From: Alistipes sp.
GTDB taxonomy: Bacteria > Bacteroidota > Bacteroidia > Bacteroidales > Rikenellaceae
Direction: 5' to 3'
NCBI GenBank assembly: GCA_017474235.1
Contig: JAFVIB010000004.1
Span: 248,001 to 312,000 of the forward strand
Length of the DNA stretch: 64,000 nt
The position numbers were made by a program, and so were the translations under genes. The notes under the pieces are model-generated. The model worked only from the letters and a program-made list of their open reading frames with translations, was not told the DNA's origin and made no database searches. Below are positions 28,379 through 38,100 of the stretch, one piece after another; position 1 is the first letter of the stretch, and the number at the start of each line of letters is the position of its first letter.

Positions 28379-29350
28379 ATGGCGTACGAGCAGATTATAC
28401 CCGAACATTGGTTTGTCATCGTAAACCCGACAGCCGGAGCCGGTCACGGACTTAAAGACTATCCGCAGATAGCCAAGCTGTTGCGCGATAATGAGATATA
28501 CCACGATGCCGTATTTACAGAGCATAAATTTCACGCAACAGAGCTTACTGTCGAGGCTGTAAATAAGGGCTATCGCAAGATTATCGTTGTCGGTGGAGAT
28601 GGCACTCTCAATGAGGTGGTTAATGGACTGTTTATTCAGAAGCAGTGCGAGCCGAAAGATATTCGGCTGGCAATGATGTCTGTCGGTACGGGTAACGATT
28701 GGGTACGCACATTCGGTATGGCATCAAAGTACTCGGAGGCTATTCGTGCAATCAAGGAGGGCAAAACATTTTTGCAGGATGTGGGTGCTGTGACCTATAC
28801 CGAGTCGAAGTTTACACAGACACGGTATATGGTAAATGTTGTCGGACTTGGCTTTGACGCTTTTGTTATCTCGGTCTTTAACCATTGGAAGGCGAAGGGT
28901 CTGAAGGGTCGCTGGCTCTATATTGCAAGCATCCTGAAGGCATACTTTAACTATAAGTTCTCCGGTGCGAAGATTATTGTCGATGGAGAGGAGGTCTATA
29001 ATAACCTTATCTTCAGCATCGCCGTCGGTATCTGTAAGTATAATGGAGGCGGTGTGCAGCAACTACCAAAGGCTGTGGCAGATGACGGTCTGTTAGATAT
29101 AACACTTATCAAACCGCTCCATTGGTGGCATATTATCTTCCGTCTTCAGAGATTCTTTAATGGCGATATATACTCTATCGGTCATATCAAGCATACGCAG
29201 GGTAAGCATATCCGCATCGAGTCTGTGCCTCCTATATGGGTTGAGTGTGACGGCGAGATGATGGGCGAAACACCTGTCGAGATAGAGATTGTTCCGCAGG
29301 CTGTGCGTGTGGTTGTCACTAAGGAGTTCTTGGAGAGGCGTAAACGATAA
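28379..29350 (+). CDS. diacylglycerol/lipid kinase, DagK (YegS/BmrU) family
   Basis: 323 residues from the ATG at 28379, one base after the pepD stop. The kinase signature is FVIVNPTAGAGHG at the N-terminus and VVGGDGTLNEVVNG near residue 73, with MMSVGTGNDWVRTFG after it, all hallmarks of soluble DAGK-type lipid kinases. The C-terminal half is a beta-sandwich (IRIESVPPIWVECDGEMMGE). The actual lipid substrate is unknown; candidates are diacylglycerol or sphingoid bases, the latter common in Bacteroidetes. Confidence 0.9.
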   Translation: MAYEQIIPEHWFVIVNPTAGAGHGLKDYPQIAKLLRDNEIYHDAVFTEHKFHATELTVEAVNKGYRKIIVVGGDGTLNEVVNGLFIQKQCEPKDIRLAMMSVGTGNDWVRTFGMASKYSEAIRAIKEGKTFLQDVGAVTYTESKFTQTRYMVNVVGLGFDAFVISVFNHWKAKGLKGRWLYIASILKAYFNYKFSGAKIIVDGEEVYNNLIFSIAVGICKYNGGGVQQLPKAVADDGLLDITLIKPLHWWHIIFRLQRFFNGDIYSIGHIKHTQGKHIRIESVPPIWVECDGEMMGETPVEIEIVPQAVRVVVTKEFLERRKR

Positions 29351-29385
29351 GACTGGAAATGCTGTTTTTTACAACATAATAAACT

Positions 29386-30426
29386 ATGACCAAAGATAAT
29401 TCACAACTGCAAGAGTTTGTTGATAAGACATTTGTTAGCGATGTGTGCTTGATTATTGAGGATGGACGGCAAAAGGCGTATAGTGCTGTCAATAACTCAA
29501 TGATTGAGACATATTGGCGGGTTGGACAACGAATTGTCGAGGAGGAACAGAGTGGGAATGAGCGAGCAGAGTATGGTAAACGCATAATCGAACATCTCTC
29601 TAAAGAGTTGACATATCGTTATGGGAAAGGTTTTAGCAAGAGATACCTTGCTTACTTCCGTAAGTTCTACCTTACTATCGACAACTTGCAGATTTTGCAG
29701 ACGCGTTTGCAAAATCTTACATGGTCACATATTCTTACAGTCTTGAGGTTAGATTCTGATGTAAGTATTCGATGGTACTTACAAATGGCATCACAGGAGA
29801 TGTGGAGTGTTCGTACTCTTGATAGAAACATAAGTACGCAATACTTTGAGCGTCATTTTAATCAGCCACAATTGCCGATGTTGGAAGAAAATCCCAATAA
29901 ATTAGAGTTGTTGAAGAGCCCTGTTGTTGCCGAGTTTTTAGGCTTTCAGCATGATAATAGCTTCTCAGAACAAGAACTAGAGAGTGCGATAATAGGTCAT
30001 CTTCACGACTTTATTATGGAGATGGGGCGAGGTTTTGCTTTTATGGCTCGTCAGCAACTTGTCCGCACGGATACGCAGGACTATTTTATCGACCTTGTTT
30101 TCTACAATGTTATTCTGAAATGTTATGTTCTAATCGACCTTAAGGTCGGTACGATTACTCATCAGGATGTAGGGCAGATGGATATGTATGTCCGTATGTA
30201 CGACGAAATGAAGCGTACAGAAGGCGATAATCCGACTATTGGCATTGTACTTTGTTCTGAAACCAGTAAAGATATTGCCCGATATTCTATACTAAACGGC
30301 AATGAGCAGTTGTTCGCAGCTAAATACCTCCCTGTACTACCGTCAGAGGAGGATTTACGACGAGAGATTGAAAAACAAAAAGATATTTTTATGTTGCAAC
30401 AGCGAATTAATAGCGAAAACGAGTAA
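29386..30426 (+). CDS. YhcG-type PDDEXK nuclease (DUF1016)
   Basis: 346 residues. The N-terminal domain (YSAVNNSMIETYWRVGQRIV, RYGKGFSKRYLAYFRKFY) is the DUF1016 N-terminal domain. The C-terminal PDDEXK nuclease fold shows DYFIDLVFYN (catalytic D near 235) and YVLIDLKVG with the D-x-K pair near 251-253. Relatives are scattered, often near restriction-modification loci, and may act in DNA cleavage or defence. Here it is solitary, separated from the lipid kinase by 35 bases, and reads more AT-rich than its neighbours, suggesting acquisition. Confidence 0.88.
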   Translation: MTKDNSQLQEFVDKTFVSDVCLIIEDGRQKAYSAVNNSMIETYWRVGQRIVEEEQSGNERAEYGKRIIEHLSKELTYRYGKGFSKRYLAYFRKFYLTIDNLQILQTRLQNLTWSHILTVLRLDSDVSIRWYLQMASQEMWSVRTLDRNISTQYFERHFNQPQLPMLEENPNKLELLKSPVVAEFLGFQHDNSFSEQELESAIIGHLHDFIMEMGRGFAFMARQQLVRTDTQDYFIDLVFYNVILKCYVLIDLKVGTITHQDVGQMDMYVRMYDEMKRTEGDNPTIGIVLCSETSKDIARYSILNGNEQLFAAKYLPVLPSEEDLRREIEKQKDIFMLQQRINSENE

Positions 30427-30458
30427 ACAGAAAATTTGTCAATAACTTCATATCATTA

Positions 30459-30491
30459 AATAGGGGATTGCAACTGCAATCCCCTATATTT
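30459..30491. terminator. bidirectional hairpin terminator between nuclease and ABC permease genes
   Basis: ATAGGGGATTGC pairs with GCAATCCCCTAT (12 bp, short loop), with A-rich sequence before and TATTTT after. It lies between two convergent stop codons. Confidence 0.8.
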
Positions 30492-31810
30492 TAATACTTT
30501 AGCCACTTGTATAACTCCTTGAAGGTTGGCTTCTTGCCGTGCATAAATATGCCGACACGATAGATTTTGCCCGCAAGCCATACCATAACAATAAATGTAG
30601 CATAGAGCAGTACTATTGAGAGGACAATCTCCCAAGTAGGTATTCCGCTCGGAATACGACCCATCATTACAATTGGCGAGGTAAACGGAATCATCGAACA
30701 CCAAACAACAAGAGGGCTATTCGGGTCATTCATAACCATTGTCAGGATTATGAAGGCGAAGATAATCGGTATTGTAACCGGTGTTGTGAGCTGCTGTGCA
30801 TCCTGCGCCTCATCGACACTTGCTCCGATAGCTGCATACATAGCCGCATAGAGTAGAAATCCGCCAATCATAAATACAAGCAACAGAACGACAATCTTGG
30901 CAATGTATGCCGTATCCATTATCGATGCCATAGCTGTTACCATACCTGTATCTACACCGCTTGCCGCCATTGCGCTAATATCTGCTCCGGCTTGCACAGC
31001 CTCTACGCTTGCCAATATGTCATCAGGCATAATTGCAGGCACTACAAGGGCACTCATAACTACAATAAGCACGCCCCAAACGATAATTTGTGTTGCTGCC
31101 ACAGCCGCCACACCGAGAATCTTTCCCATCATCATATCAAATGGACGCACTGTCGATACAAGCACCTCAAGGATTCGAGAGTTCTTCTCCTCGATAATGC
31201 TCTGCATAACCACCGAGCCGTAGATAACAAGGAAAAAGTAGAGTACAAAGCCCAAAATGATACCCACTAAACTTGAGGCAGCCGATGATGAAGCGGTACT
31301 CTGCTCCTCGCCATTGCGGAATGTCGAGAGGGTGATATCGACCTCAATCTGCTCAAGAATCTGCTTAAGGTCCTCGATATTGCGAGCCTTCAGACGCTCC
31401 GCTTCTACAATCTCCTCTACCTGATCGGTAATAGTATCCTCGATAAGCATAGATGAGGAGCTGTTGGTGTAGAGCTGTATATTATTTGGATTTGTTACTA
31501 TATCCTCACCAATGTAGAGTACTCCGAAGTCATCAGTCTCGAGAGACTTTTTAAGCTCTGCCTGCAAATCTCCATCGGGGATTGTGACAAACTTTATATC
31601 TTCATCGCTCTGCAGACGCTCTGCAACAATGCCACTGTTATCAATTACCGAAATCTGCTTTGTGTCGCCCTTGGCATATATCATTATAAGCGTTGGTGCA
31701 ACACTTATAAGAGCCAACAGCAGCGGCATAAGCAGGGTTGTGATGATAAACGACTTTTTATATACACGCTCCTTAAATTCGCGTACTATTATCAGACCAA
31801 TATTCTTCAT
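30491..31810 (-). CDS. ABC-2 type permease, NatB-like
   Basis: 439-residue inner-membrane permease. It starts NIGLIIVREFKERVYKKSF, has one helix, a large extracytoplasmic segment (about residues 45-180) and five to six C-terminal helices (SLVGIILGFVLYFFLVIYGS, IVVLLLVFMIGGFLLYAAMY). This layout is that of ABC-2 permeases such as NatB of the NatAB sodium exporter. EEKNSRILEVLVSTVRPFDMM is the family's cytoplasmic signature. It is paired with the ATPase gene 9 bases upstream. Substrate not determinable. Confidence 0.88.
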   Translation of the reverse strand: MKNIGLIIVREFKERVYKKSFIITTLLMPLLLALISVAPTLIMIYAKGDTKQISVIDNSGIVAERLQSDEDIKFVTIPDGDLQAELKKSLETDDFGVLYIGEDIVTNPNNIQLYTNSSSSMLIEDTITDQVEEIVEAERLKARNIEDLKQILEQIEVDITLSTFRNGEEQSTASSSAASSLVGIILGFVLYFFLVIYGSVVMQSIIEEKNSRILEVLVSTVRPFDMMMGKILGVAAVAATQIIVWGVLIVVMSALVVPAIMPDDILASVEAVQAGADISAMAASGVDTGMVTAMASIMDTAYIAKIVVLLLVFMIGGFLLYAAMYAAIGASVDEAQDAQQLTTPVTIPIIFAFIILTMVMNDPNSPLVVWCSMIPFTSPIVMMGRIPSGIPTWEIVLSIVLLYATFIVMVWLAGKIYRVGIFMHGKKPTFKELYKWLKY

Positions 31811-31819
31811 AATACCCTC

Positions 31820-32746
31820 CTACTTTAAGTTGCCATTTACGGCACGGATAAATATATCGTTCATGCTCGGGATAATCTCTGTAAAGCTTCTCAGCTCCAC
31901 CTGCTCATTGATTGCCGAGATTACACTGCGCACATCATCGTCCTGATTGATGTGTATCTTGGCAGATGTCATCCCCGAGAACTTGTCATACTCGCTCTCA
32001 AGCACATCGCAACACTCTGTAACAGATGTAAAGGCATCAGCCTCTCCGCGATAGTTTACAGCAAATATGTTGTTGCCATGGCTGCGACGAATGTCATCTA
32101 CGCGACCCGAAAGAATATTTTTAGACTTGTTTATCAGCGTGATGTGGTCACAAATCTCCTCCACACTTGACATATTGTGTGTCGAGAATATCACCGTTGC
32201 ACCCTCGTCTCGGAGTCGTAAAATCTCCTCCTTGAGCAGATTGGCATTTATAGGGTCAAAGCCGGAGAATGGCTCGTCAAAGATGAGCAACTTCGGGGTA
32301 TGCAGCACAGTTACGATAAACTGTATCTTCTGCGCCATGCCCTTTGACAAATCCTCGACCTTCTTGTTCCACCAATCCTCAATGCCAAAGCGGATAAACC
32401 ACTGCTTAAGGCGCACAAGAGCCTCGTGGCGGGATAGACCCTTGAGACGAGCCAAGAAGAGAGCCTGTTCGCCAACCTTCATCTTCTTGTATAGTCCTCG
32501 CTCCTCCGGCAGATAACCGATACGGTATATATCTTGCTGTGTAATCGGGCGATTCTCAAAGAAAACTTGACCCTCATCGGGGATAGTTATACGGTTTATA
32601 ACACGGATAAGTGTGGTCTTTCCTGCACCATTCGGACCTAAAAGACCATAGACCGAGCCGGCAGGAATCTCTACCGATACATCATCAAGCGCGGTATGCC
32701 CTGTAAAACGCTTTGTGATGTGTTGCGCTGTAATAATATTGCTCAT
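31820..32746 (-). CDS. ABC transporter ATP-binding protein, NatA-like
   Basis: 308 residues from the ATG at 32746. Walker A is GPNGAGKTTL, the signature LSKGMAQK, Walker B LLIFDEPFSGFD, and the switch histidine STHN. The C-terminal 90 residues after the ATPase core resemble the extended tail of exporter ATPases (NatA/CcmA type). It drives the permease encoded downstream. Confidence 0.93.
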   Translation of the reverse strand: MSNIITAQHITKRFTGHTALDDVSVEIPAGSVYGLLGPNGAGKTTLIRVINRITIPDEGQVFFENRPITQQDIYRIGYLPEERGLYKKMKVGEQALFLARLKGLSRHEALVRLKQWFIRFGIEDWWNKKVEDLSKGMAQKIQFIVTVLHTPKLLIFDEPFSGFDPINANLLKEEILRLRDEGATVIFSTHNMSSVEEICDHITLINKSKNILSGRVDDIRRSHGNNIFAVNYRGEADAFTSVTECCDVLESEYDKFSGMTSAKIHINQDDDVRSVISAINEQVELRSFTEIIPSMNDIFIRAVNGNLK

Positions 32747-32773
32747 AATAACCAACAATTGAGATTATATATA

Positions 32774-32781
32774 CAAAGGTA
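32774..32781 (-). promoter_or_regulatory. -7 element (TACCTTTG) of the NatAB-like operon
   Basis: The minus strand reads TACCTTTG, 27 bases upstream of the ATPase ATG; it faces away from the galE promoter 13 bases to the right. Confidence 0.6.
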
Positions 32782-32794
32782 TTAATTTTTTTAT

Positions 32795-32802
32795 TATATT
32801 TG
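32795..32802 (+). promoter_or_regulatory. -7 element (TATATTTG) of galE
   Basis: TATATTTG ends 17 bases before the galE ATG, leaving a short leader. With the opposing box at 32774-32781 it forms a compact divergent promoter pair. Confidence 0.55.
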
Positions 32803-32819
32803 TAGCAAATTGAGTAAAA

Positions 32820-33848
32820 ATGGGTAAAAAATCAGTTCTTGTTTCCGGAGGTGCGGGCTATATCGGTTCGCATACAACCGTAGAGTTAATAGCTGCGGGT
32901 TACGATGTTGTAATCGCAGATAACCTCTCAAACTCCGATATGTCGGGCGTAGAGGGTGTGCGCGCCATCACAGGTGTTGATGTGCCGTTTGTAAATGTAG
33001 ATTGTTGTGATAAAGAGGCTTTTGCAGAGCTCTTTAAGCAGTATGACTTCGACTCTGTTATCCACTTTGCAGCCTTCAAGGCTGTCGGAGAGTCTGTTGC
33101 TGACCCTATGAAGTACTATCGCAATAATCTGCTCTCGTTTTTGAATATTATAGACCTTATGCGCGAGTATGGTCGTAGAAATATCGTCTTCTCATCTTCG
33201 GCAACAGTCTATGGCGAGGCAGAAGAGCTCCCTGTAACTGAGCAGACCGAGCGTAAGCCGGCAACAAGTGCCTATGGTAATACAAAGCAGATGTGTGAGG
33301 ATATTTTGCGCGATGCAGTAACAGCTTATCCGGAGTTGAAGGGTATCGCACTGCGATATTTTAACCCTATTGGCGCACATCCGTCAGCACTTATCGGCGA
33401 GCTTCCTCGTGGTGTGCCGCAGAACCTTGTACCTTATGTTACACAGACCGCTGCAGGTGTGCGTGAGTGTCTCTCTATCTTTGGTGATGACTATCCTACA
33501 GAGGATGGCAGCTGTCTGCGTGACTATATAGATATTGTAGATTTGGCAAAGGCACATGTGGCAGCGATAGACCGTATGGTTGAGGGTCGAAATAGTGAAA
33601 ATTATGAGATTTTCAATGTCGGCACAGGTCGCGCAGTATCTGTATTTGAGCTTGTAAAGACCTTTGAGCGTGTAAATAATCTTAAGCTTAACTATAAGGT
33701 TGCACCCCGTCGTGCCGGTGATGTTGTCGCTGTGTGGGCAGATACATCACTTGCAAATAAGGAGTTGGGCTGGCACGCAGAGCGCACCTTAGACCAAACT
33801 CTGAAGGCTGCGTGGGCTTGGGAGAAGAGAGTAAGAAATATAAAATAA
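32820..33848 (+). CDS. galE: UDP-glucose 4-epimerase
   Basis: Interconverts UDP-glucose and UDP-galactose; 342 residues. The NAD loop is VSGGAGYIGSHTTVEL; VIHFAAFKAVGES, FSSSATVYG and the catalytic tyrosine/lysine in SAYGNTKQMCE follow, and LRYFNPIGAHPS and DGSCLRDYIDIVDLA confirm GalE over related epimerases. It is followed by deoC after 8 bases. Confidence 0.93.
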   Translation: MGKKSVLVSGGAGYIGSHTTVELIAAGYDVVIADNLSNSDMSGVEGVRAITGVDVPFVNVDCCDKEAFAELFKQYDFDSVIHFAAFKAVGESVADPMKYYRNNLLSFLNIIDLMREYGRRNIVFSSSATVYGEAEELPVTEQTERKPATSAYGNTKQMCEDILRDAVTAYPELKGIALRYFNPIGAHPSALIGELPRGVPQNLVPYVTQTAAGVRECLSIFGDDYPTEDGSCLRDYIDIVDLAKAHVAAIDRMVEGRNSENYEIFNVGTGRAVSVFELVKTFERVNNLKLNYKVAPRRAGDVVAVWADTSLANKELGWHAERTLDQTLKAAWAWEKRVRNIK

Positions 33849-33856
33849 ATATAAGT

Positions 33857-34735
33857 ATGGAGTATAGTAATATCATTAATCAGTATGCTCCGGCAATGTC
33901 CGAGGCAGAGGTGGCGGCAGCTGTTGCACAGGCAAAGGCTGCAATGTCAAAGAACGAAAATGTGGAGGTGTATAAGTTCTGCCTCTCGGCTGTGGATTTG
34001 ACTACACTTACCTGTAACGACTCTGTGGAGTCTGTCACAGAGTTCGCAAAGCGCACCGTAACTTTCGCCGAGAAGTATCCTCAGATTCCGAATGTGGCAT
34101 CTATCTGCGTATATCCAGCATTTGTCGAGACCGTTGGTGTTGCTGTCGATGGTACACCTATGCGCATTACAAGTGTCGGCGGCGGTTTCCCTGCTTCGCA
34201 GACCTTCCTTGAGGTAAAGATGCTCGAGGTAGCTATGGCTGTTGAGAATGGAGCAGACGAGGTCGATATCGTTCTCAATGTCGGCAAAATGCTCACAGGT
34301 GCCTATGATGAGGCTGCAAATGAGGTTGAGGTTATCCGTTCCGAGATGGATTCGGATATTATCCTTAAGGTTATTATCGAGTCGGGAGCCCTCAAAACTC
34401 CGGACCTTATCCGTAAGGCATCCCTTATCTCTATGGCTGCGGGTGCAGACTTTATCAAGACCTCTACCGGTAAGATTGATGTTGCTGCCACTCCGGAGGC
34501 TGCGGTTGTTATGTGTCAGGCAATTAAGGATTTCTATGCCGCTACCGGTCGCAAAGTCGGCTTTAAGGCGGCAGGAGGCGTTAAAACCCCATCAGATGCA
34601 GCCCTCTATTATACCATCGTAGAGCAGATTTTGGGCGAGGAGTGGCTCACTACCGACCTCTTCCGTATCGGTGCATCGTCGGCGGCTAATAACTTGCTGT
34701 CAGCGATTGTGGGAACTACTACTATCCACTTCTAA
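33857..34735 (+). CDS. deoC: deoxyribose-phosphate aldolase
   Basis: Class I aldolase that cleaves 2-deoxyribose-5-phosphate; 292 residues from the ATG at 33857, which clears the galE stop. Markers are VASICVYPAFVE, EVDIVLNVGKMLTGAYD, LKVIIESG (with catalytic lysine), GADFIKTSTGK (Schiff-base lysine) and GFKAAGGVKTPSDA. The last stop-codon base is also the first base of the hairpin element that fills the gap to ileS. Confidence 0.94.
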   Translation: MEYSNIINQYAPAMSEAEVAAAVAQAKAAMSKNENVEVYKFCLSAVDLTTLTCNDSVESVTEFAKRTVTFAEKYPQIPNVASICVYPAFVETVGVAVDGTPMRITSVGGGFPASQTFLEVKMLEVAMAVENGADEVDIVLNVGKMLTGAYDEAANEVEVIRSEMDSDIILKVIIESGALKTPDLIRKASLISMAAGADFIKTSTGKIDVAATPEAAVVMCQAIKDFYAATGRKVGFKAAGGVKTPSDAALYYTIVEQILGEEWLTTDLFRIGASSAANNLLSAIVGTTTIHF

Positions 34736-34904
34736 TTTTGTTGTGAAAATACGGCACCTGCTTCCGCTAACAAAAAGTACCCGCAAAGGGAAATACGCAT
34801 AGTATGTCCCTTCGCGGGTATTTTTGCCGAGCGTTGCACCTACCGTATTTTGACAACAAAATGAGTGCAAGAAAGTATCAGAGAGCAAACTCTGACAACA
34901 AAAT
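34735..34904. repeat. family A hairpin element, copy A2, between deoC and ileS
   Basis: The left arm ATTTTGTTGTGAAAATACGG (34735-34754) pairs with 34843-34862 at 19 of 20 positions. A second right end ACAACAAAAT follows at 34895-34904. Conserved motifs are CTTCCGCTAACAAAAA (34761-34776) and CGAGCGTTG (34828-34836), around an inner hairpin (ACCCGC.../GCGGGT) flanked by A5 and T5. The left arm shares a base with the deoC stop codon. A small hairpin CAGAG/CTCTG lies between the two right ends. Confidence 0.8.
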
Positions 34905-34935
34905 AGGTGCAAACTATAAGCGTAGTGAAATTGGA

Positions 34936-35146
34936 ATTTCTGTTCTTTTCGGATTTAGGAAAAACCATCGTAGATGGTACAAGAAAAAGATAGTCCTCTG
35001 AGGTCAAGTTTACTTGAAACCGAAAGATGGACTATCTTTTATTGTAATAGCCGCAAGGCTATCCTAAATCCGCAACGCATAGAAGAGAAACGCAGTTTCT
35101 CCGAAAGCTTTTTGCACGCCCTGCTTTTTCTCGAAAAAGCGGGCAG
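34936..35146 (+). repeat. family B cloverleaf-like element, copy B1
   Basis: An 11-bp outer stem pairs 34950-34960 with 35062-35072. It encloses three hairpins: ACCATC-GTA-GATGGT (34964-34978); a long arm AAAGATAGTCC/GGACTATCTTT (34986-34996 with 35029-35039) with an inner TCAAG-TTTA-CTTGA; and ATAGCC-GCAA-GGCTAT (35047-35062). A GAGAAA/TTTCTC hairpin (35085-35101) and a terminal GCCC-T-GCTTTTT-CTCG-AAAAAGC-GGGC hairpin (35118-35144) follow. It is almost identical to copy B3 at 56394 and structurally matches B2. Strand is given as the orientation in which the terminal hairpin comes last. Confidence 0.8.
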
Positions 35147-35151
35147 TACAC

Positions 35152-38100
35152 TTATACGCGGCTGATTGCGATTATAAGCGGAATATCGTTTACATCCGAG
35201 TTTACGACATTATCGCCATTAGGGGTTGCTGTGCAAGTGACCTCTACGGCGAGGGTCTGCTGTCCGATATATCCTGCGTGTTCTGCTACCGCGTCATGAA
35301 CAGCCTCGATATCCTCAACCTCTACGCGAATCTTATCTGTTACCTCAAGACCGGACTCCTTACGGATATTTTGGATACGGTTGATAAGTTCACGAGCCAC
35401 GCCCTCCTTCTCCAGCTCAGGGGTAAGGGTGATGTCGAGTGCCACGGTGAGTTTACCCTCTGAGGTTACTAACCAGCCCGGCATATCCTCCGATGTAATC
35501 TCGAAGTCGGCAGCTGTAACTGCGATGCTCTCTGCGCCCATATCGAGTGTTGTCATCTCGCCGCTCTCCACAGCAGCAATCTGCTCCTGACTGAATGTTG
35601 CAACAAGGGCTGCGATAGACTTCATATACTTACCATACTTTGGACCGAGGGTCTTGAAGTTTGGCTTGATGCGCTTTGTGATAATGCCTGTGGTGTCGTG
35701 GATAAGCTCGACCTCCTTAACATTTACCTCGCTTGCGATAAGGCTCTTAACAGACTCAATATGACGCTCAACCTCGGCATCGAGTACCGGAATGATAATC
35801 TTTGTCAGTGGCTGGCGAACCTTGATATTGACCTTACGACGCAGCGCGAGCACCATCGACGATACCTTTTGTGCGATATATGTCATCTGCTCAAGGTCCT
35901 CGTTAATCAGGCTCTGATCGCATACAGGGAAAGTAGAGAGGTGTACAGAGCTCTCTGCGCAGTGTCCGCTCACGGCGTTCAAATCGCGATAGATGCGGTC
36001 TGAGATAAACGGAGCAAATGGAGCTGAGAGCTTTGCTACGGTCTCCAAGCAGGTATAGAGAGTCTGATAAGCAGCGAGCTTGTCGTCAGTCATACCACCA
36101 CCCCAGAAACGCTTACGGTTAAGGCGTACATACCAGTTACTCAAGTTCTCACAGACAAACTCCTGAATAGCGCGTGCTGCAGGGGTTGGGTCGTAGTTCT
36201 CGAGTGCTGCTGTTACGCGAGCTGTGAGGCTATTGAGCTCCGAGATAATCCAACGGTCAATCTCAGGGCGTGAAGATACTGCAATCTGCTCCTCCTTACC
36301 TGTAAAGCCATCTACATTTGCATAGAGAGCAAAGAAAGAGTATGTGTTGTAGAGTGTTCCGAAGAACTTACGACGCACCTCATCTACGCCCTCGGTGTCA
36401 AACTTAAGATTATCCCAAGGCTGAGAGTTTGAAATCATATACCAACGGGTTGCATCTGCACCGTACTTATTAAGTACCTCAAACGGATCCACTGCATTGC
36501 CCAAACGCTTTGACATCTTATTGCCATTCTTGTCAAGCACAAGACCATTTGAGATGATATTGCGGAAGGCAACCTTGTCGAAGAGCATTGTTGCTATTGC
36601 GTGAAGGGTATAGAACCAACCACGAGTCTGATCGACACCCTCGGCAACAAAGTCGGCAGGGAATACAGTGTCAAACTTATCGGCGTTCTCAAATGGATAG
36701 TGGAGCTGTGCGTATGGCATAGCACCTGAGTCGAACCATACATCAATCAAATCCTTCTCGCGGAGCATAGGCTCGCCCTTTGAAGAGAGAAGCACTATTC
36801 TATCTACATAAGGCTTGTGCAGATCTATACGCTCGGTAGAGTAGTTCTCTTTTGACATATCGCCCACAACAAAATCTTTGTATGGGTTTTCGGTCATAAC
36901 TCCTGCGGCTACAGACTTCTCAATCTCGGCAATAAGCTCCTCAATAGAGCCGATACACTTCATCTCAGAGTAGTCCTCTGTTGCCCAAATAGGCAGCGGT
37001 GTGCCCCAGAAGCGTGAACGAGAGAGGTTCCAATCTGCAAGACCCTCCAGCCACTTACCAAAACGACCTGTACCTGTCGATTCAGGCTGCCACTTGATAG
37101 TCTTGTTCAGCTCTACCATTCTGTCTCTGAGCTCTGTAACCTTGATAAACCAAGAGTCGAGAGGGTAGTAAAGCACCGGCTTGTCTGTTCTCCAGCAGTG
37201 TGGATATGAGTGGGTATGCTTTTCAATCTTAAATGCCTTATTCTCAGCCTTAAGCTCTACGCAGATATCTACATCGAGTGTAGGGGTCTGGTCTGTTGCG
37301 CTGCTGTCGTAGGCATTCTTTACATAGCGACCTGCCCACGCCTTGTAGCTCTCAACATTGACATACTTCTCGACAAACTCGGCATCCAAATCCTCAAGGC
37401 GGAAGAAACGACCTGAGCGATCGACCATAGGGGCTGTTTTGCCGGCAGTATCGACCATAAAGAGTGGCGCAATGCCGGCAGCCTTTGCTACGCGGTCATC
37501 ATCTGCACCAAAGGTTGGCGCGATATGTACGATACCTGTACCGTCTGATGTTGTTACATAGTCACCTACAATCACTCGGAACGCATCGCCATACTGCTCC
37601 ATCGGCTTTACCCAATCAATGAGCTGCTCATAACGAGTACCCTCCAACTCCTTGCCTGTGTAGTGGTGATCTGTAACGGTAAACTTGCCCTCCATCTTCT
37701 TGCCGAAGAGTGTCGGAACAAGGTCTGATGCCATAATGATAGTCTGAGGCTGCTCGGTGTAAGGGTTGAGACACTTAACCTTTACATAGTCGATAGTAGG
37801 ACCTACGCAGAGTGCTGTATTTGACGGCAGAGTCCACGGAGTTGTGGTCCAAGCAAGGAAGAATAACTCACCCTCAACATCTGCAAACAGATGCTCTGAC
37901 TTCTGATCGCGAATAATGCGGAACTGAGCTGTACAAGTTGTATCCTTCACATCACGATAACAACCCGGCTGGTTGAGCTCGTGAGTTGAAAGACCTGTAC
38001 CTGCAGCCGGTGAATATGGCTGAATGGTGTAGCCCTTGTAGAGCAGACCCTTATCAAACAGACGCTTGAGCAGATGCCAAAGGGTCTCGATATACTTGTT

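Noticed and set aside
34761..34840. Integron attC site in family A (GCTAAC ... GCGTTG)
   Set aside because: The boundary boxes do not fit RYYYAAC/GTTRRRY on both sides, the element sits at stop codons of unrelated housekeeping genes rather than behind a cassette series, and no integrase is nearby.
34950..35072. tRNA-like or tmRNA identity for the cloverleaf element B
   Set aside because: Arm lengths (11-bp outer stem, 6-bp, long 11-bp, 6-bp), absent T-loop and lack of an anticodon-type loop do not fit. The resemblance is only in the number of arms.
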